Shown: piece after piece, positions 61,902 through 64,000 of the stretch
Layout: every line of letters starts with the position of its first letter
How positions within the stretch are numbered: the first letter of the stretch is position 1
Assembly (NCBI RefSeq): GCF_004345705.1
Contig: NZ_SLWV01000023.1
Span: 1-64,000, forward strand
Direction: 5' to 3'
DNA from: Marinisporobacter balticus
GTDB lineage: Bacteria; Bacillota; Clostridia; Peptostreptococcales; Thermotaleaceae
DNA: 64,000 nucleotides
Position numbers and translations under genes: made by a program
Notes under the pieces: model-generated
Database searches by the model: none
What the model saw: the letters and a program-made list of their open reading frames with translations, nothing else
Told to the model about the DNA's origin: nothing

Positions 61902-63074
61902 TTGAAAAAGATTATAACAATTATAACCGTATTTATTTTTATATTGAATTTTTCATTTTCTTTTGCACAAGATGAAGTAGCGATCAACGCAAATGCTGTA
62001 CTATTAATGGAAGAAAAATCTGGAGAAATTCTATTTTGTAAGAGTATAAAGAAAAAATTTCCACCTGCGAGTATTACAAAACTAATGACATATCTTGTTA
62101 CTATGGAAGCTATAGGAAAGGTTTCGATGGATGATGACGTATTCATAAGTGAGAAAGCAGTCAATGAGAGGGGAGTTAGCTATAAACTAAAACAAGGGGA
62201 AACCATAAAACTGGGAGAACTTGTAAAAGTCATGATGATTGTTTCAGCAAATGATGCAGCGATGGCGATTGCAGAGTATGTGGGTGGAGATGAAGGGAAT
62301 TTCGTAAAAATGATGAATGAAAGCGCAAAAGCATTGGGTATGAATAATACGCATTTTGTAAATCCAAATGGCATGCCAGAAAAAGAAGTAGGAAATGAAA
62401 TGTCAGCGCATGATATCGCGATCCTTGCGAAATATTTAATCAATCATTATAAAGAAGAACTATTGGTACTTACAGACCAAGAATTTTATGAAAATCCAGA
62501 AAGAAACTTTTATAAGCAAAATACAAATGGATTACTCAAAATAATTCCAGAAGTAGACGGATTAAAAACAGGATATACAGACGAAGCGGGATGGTGTTTA
62601 GCATCTACGATGCTTGTGAAAAAGAAAAATGAGAATGAACAAGACTTTCGATTAATCAGTGTTGTACTTGGGACAGAAAGTGAATGGAGTCGGGTTAAAG
62701 AAAGTAAAAAATTATTAGAGTATGGGGCAATGAACTTTGCGAATCAAAAAATTGTAAAGTCAAAAGAAATGGTTCAAGAAATAAATTTATGGGGCGCGAA
62801 GAAACTGCCGATTCAACTTTTGGCAAAAAAAGATCTTTGGGCATTTGGCTTAAAAGAAGAAATCGAGAAAGGTAGAGTAGTTTCTTTATTAGATACAATG
62901 CCTTATCCTATTGACAAGGGACAAAAACTTGGGGAATTAAATATTACATTATATAATGAAAAGATAATACAAGTAGATTTAATCAGTGATCGAGATGTAA
63001 AGAAAATTCCTTTTTGGGTGTTGATCACTAAATTTTGGAAAGTTGTTGCGAGTGTTTTTTCTAGTATATTATAA
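61902..63074 (+). CDS. D-alanyl-D-alanine carboxypeptidase (PBP5/DacF family, S11)
   Basis: The 390-residue protein has a Sec signal peptide (KKIITIITVFIFILNFSFSFA), then an S11 catalytic domain with SITK (S57-K60), SAN (in VSANDAAMAI) and KTG (in GLKTGYTDEAG), and a C-terminal beta domain with a final amphipathic helix (PFWVLITKFWKVVASVFSSIL) for membrane anchoring. It trims D-alanine from peptidoglycan stem peptides. TTG 61902 is the likely start, 6 nt after a G-tract; the ATG at 61887 overlaps that tract. DacF or DacA type cannot be told apart here. Confidence 0.92.
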   Translation: MKKIITIITVFIFILNFSFSFAQDEVAINANAVLLMEEKSGEILFCKSIKKKFPPASITKLMTYLVTMEAIGKVSMDDDVFISEKAVNERGVSYKLKQGETIKLGELVKVMMIVSANDAAMAIAEYVGGDEGNFVKMMNESAKALGMNNTHFVNPNGMPEKEVGNEMSAHDIAILAKYLINHYKEELLVLTDQEFYENPERNFYKQNTNGLLKIIPEVDGLKTGYTDEAGWCLASTMLVKKKNENEQDFRLISVVLGTESEWSRVKESKKLLEYGAMNFANQKIVKSKEMVQEINLWGAKKLPIQLLAKKDLWAFGLKEEIEKGRVVSLLDTMPYPIDKGQKLGELNITLYNEKIIQVDLISDRDVKKIPFWVLITKFWKVVASVFSSIL

Positions 63075-63091
63075 GCATAATTTTTTTATAT

Positions 63092-63271
63092 ATGAAAATT
63101 AAGGGATCATCAAAAAAGGTAAGGCTGATGTAGTCGGAGACTCCAAATCAATATAATAAATTCGAAGTAGATGGAATCACTGTATATGTGTACAAAGGTG
63201 CTGTAGTAAAAAATACTTTAAGATTTGTACTTAGAAACTATTTCTTTTTTAAAGAAATAGAAATGGAATGA
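63092..63271 (+). pseudogene. Decayed small ORF, possibly CC/Se-motif family
   Basis: From ATG 63092 the frame reads MKIKGSSKKVRLM, a TAG (63131-63133), then SETPNQYNKFEVDGITVYVYKGAV and on to RFVLRNYFFFKEIEME and TGA. The part after the TAG looks like real protein with normal codon use. From memory it resembles the C-terminal half of small CC/Se-motif (seleno)proteins, whose cysteine/selenocysteine region would be missing here. An internal deletion plus a nonsense mutation would explain it. Family assignment is uncertain. Confidence 0.45.
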
Positions 63272-63335
63272 ATTAGTATATTGTAGTAGATACTTGACAA
63301 AATCAGAAAATAAGATTATCATATTAATGATATTT

Positions 63336-63411
63336 GCACCCGTAGCTCAGCGGATAGAGCGTCGGTTTCCTAAACCGTGCGTCGGAGGTTCGATTCCTCT
63401 CGGGTGCACCA
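63336..63411 (+). tRNA. tRNA-Arg (anticodon CCU)
   Basis: The 76-nt cloverleaf has acceptor GCACCCG/CGGGTGC, D stem GCTC/GAGC, anticodon loop TTCCTAA with CCT at 34-36, T arm GGAGG-TTCGATT-CCTCT, and an encoded ACCA end. The anticodon reads AGG, so it charges arginine. The top pair of the anticodon stem (27-43) is U-U. A terminator follows directly. Confidence 0.95.
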
Positions 63412-63417
63412 AATTTA

Positions 63418-63460
63418 AACCTCATTTTCCTTGGTTTTTTAAGGAAGGTGAGGTTTTTTG
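63418..63460 (+). terminator. Terminator after tRNA-Arg
   Basis: AACCTCA (63418-63424) pairs with TGAGGTT (63449-63455), with an inner TTCCTT/AAGGAA stem, followed by TTTTTTG. Confidence 0.8.
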
Positions 63461-64000
63461 TTTTGTGGGGGGATTTTTAGGTAGTTGCGATTAGTTTCTA
63501 AAAAAGGTTGGTTGTGGTTGTCGTTAGGACGTCAAAAGGAAGTCGTGGATGGGTTGGTGATGAAATAGTGTTTAATATAATCACAGGTAAGAAAAGCAAA
63601 AAAACTAGAAGAGGGAATATACCAATTATATTTCCTCTTCTAATTTTATTTTTCATTTATTGTAGGAAGGGAATTTATCCCTTCTTCAATACTTAAAGTA
63701 TGAAGATGATTAAAATAACATAATCAATCTGTAGTGAACACAAGCGAATAGTCATTGCAATCAACCTAAAATAAATGTAAGATTTCATTTTAAGTACCCT
63801 CCCATCTAATTTTGTAAGGATAGCTTTGAATGCGATACTGTGTTATTCTACTATAAAATTCAAAATAATACAATGCAAAATAATGGTGAAACTAAGTTGT
63901 TTCAATGGGCGTATAACTATGATATATTTTAATTTTGATTTATAGGTTAAGGTAAGAATAATTTTAAAGAATGGAAAGGCTATTTTAGATTTGGTATAAT
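63461..64000. other. Gene-free end of the window with two hairpins
   Basis: No convincing gene is seen. A 16-bp hairpin with one G-U pair (63606-63621 with 63627-63642) is followed by ATTTTATTTTTC and looks like a terminator for an unseen small transcript. A second 7-bp hairpin (63666-63672 with 63678-63684) follows. The last bases (TTGGTATAAT) resemble the -10 of a promoter reading out of the window. Confidence 0.4.

Noticed and set aside
63294..63494. 66-codon ORF covering the tRNA
   Set aside because: It reads through tRNA-Arg and its terminator, so it is not a gene.
63508..63696. 62-codon ORF near the window end
   Set aside because: No ribosome site, low-complexity valine start, and it runs through two hairpins.

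Overview
The window is AT-rich DNA of the kind found in spore-forming Clostridia (low-GC Firmicutes). Sporulation genes (cotE, two CotS-like genes, spmA, spmB), T-box and PyrR leaders, consensus sigma-A promoters, strong GGAGG ribosome sites, GTG/TTG starts and U-tract terminators all point there. The genus cannot be fixed from this window; an Alkaliphilus/Crassaminicella-like clostridium is a guess.

Layout. 0.4-4.8 kb: GntR/FCD regulator, Orn/Lys/Arg decarboxylase, Cache chemoreceptor. 4.9-10 kb: NAD synthesis unit (niaR, then nadA-nadB-nadC and a PTS_EIIC_2/PfoR-like membrane protein) with a candidate NiaR operator. 10-15.6 kb: UPF0182 membrane protein, site-2 protease, a small unknown gene, and serS behind a serine T-box. 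15.7-23.5 kb: spore coat and surface-sugar region (cotE, UDP-sugar epimerase, amphi-Trp-like protein, two CotS-like proteins, a glycosyltransferase, a CGGC protein, a YdcF-like protein, ugd). 23.9-28.8 kb: HD-GYP gene with a small decayed duplicate of its 5' end, EamA transporter, malate/tartrate-type dehydrogenase, pepD. 29-32.5 kb: a hutP-family gene, then an ABC transporter operon with an unusual leader. 32.5-37.6 kb: S1 protein, a MITE-like element, an ECF sigma/anti-sigma/membrane operon, and a soluble PAS chemoreceptor. 38-41 kb: ldcA-spmB-spmA and a beta-lactamase-fold protein. 41-48.7 kb: a divergent, apparently sigma-54-controlled cluster for N-acyl/D-amino-acid metabolism around its own enhancer-binding regulator. 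48.8-58 kb: arginine genes (argJC divergent from argBD) and carAB. 58-63 kb: T-box-controlled serA, an M1-type lipoprotein peptidase and a D,D-carboxypeptidase. 63.1-64 kb: a decayed ORF, tRNA-Arg(CCU), and DNA without a gene.

Most notable signal. Directly downstream of a hutP-family gene, starting about 8 nt after the predicted transcription start of the next operon, lie eight perfect tandem copies of TTAGTAG. In RNA this is UAG-N4-UAG-N4-UAG repeated, the spacing known for HutP recognition (three UAG triplets separated by four nucleotides). An intrinsic terminator and then an ABC importer operon follow, and an aminoacyl-histidine dipeptidase gene lies on the other side of hutP. This looks like a previously undescribed HutP-type RNA switch with an expanded target array, possibly controlling uptake of histidine or a related compound.

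Second, two sequences fitting the sigma-54 -24/-12 consensus lie on opposite sides of a GAFTGA-containing regulator gene. Each has a near-identical 14-bp candidate enhancer site upstream. They would drive D-aminoacylase plus a beta-lactamase-like protein in one direction, and a DAP-decarboxylase-like protein, an alanine-racemase-like protein and an M20 amidohydrolase in the other.
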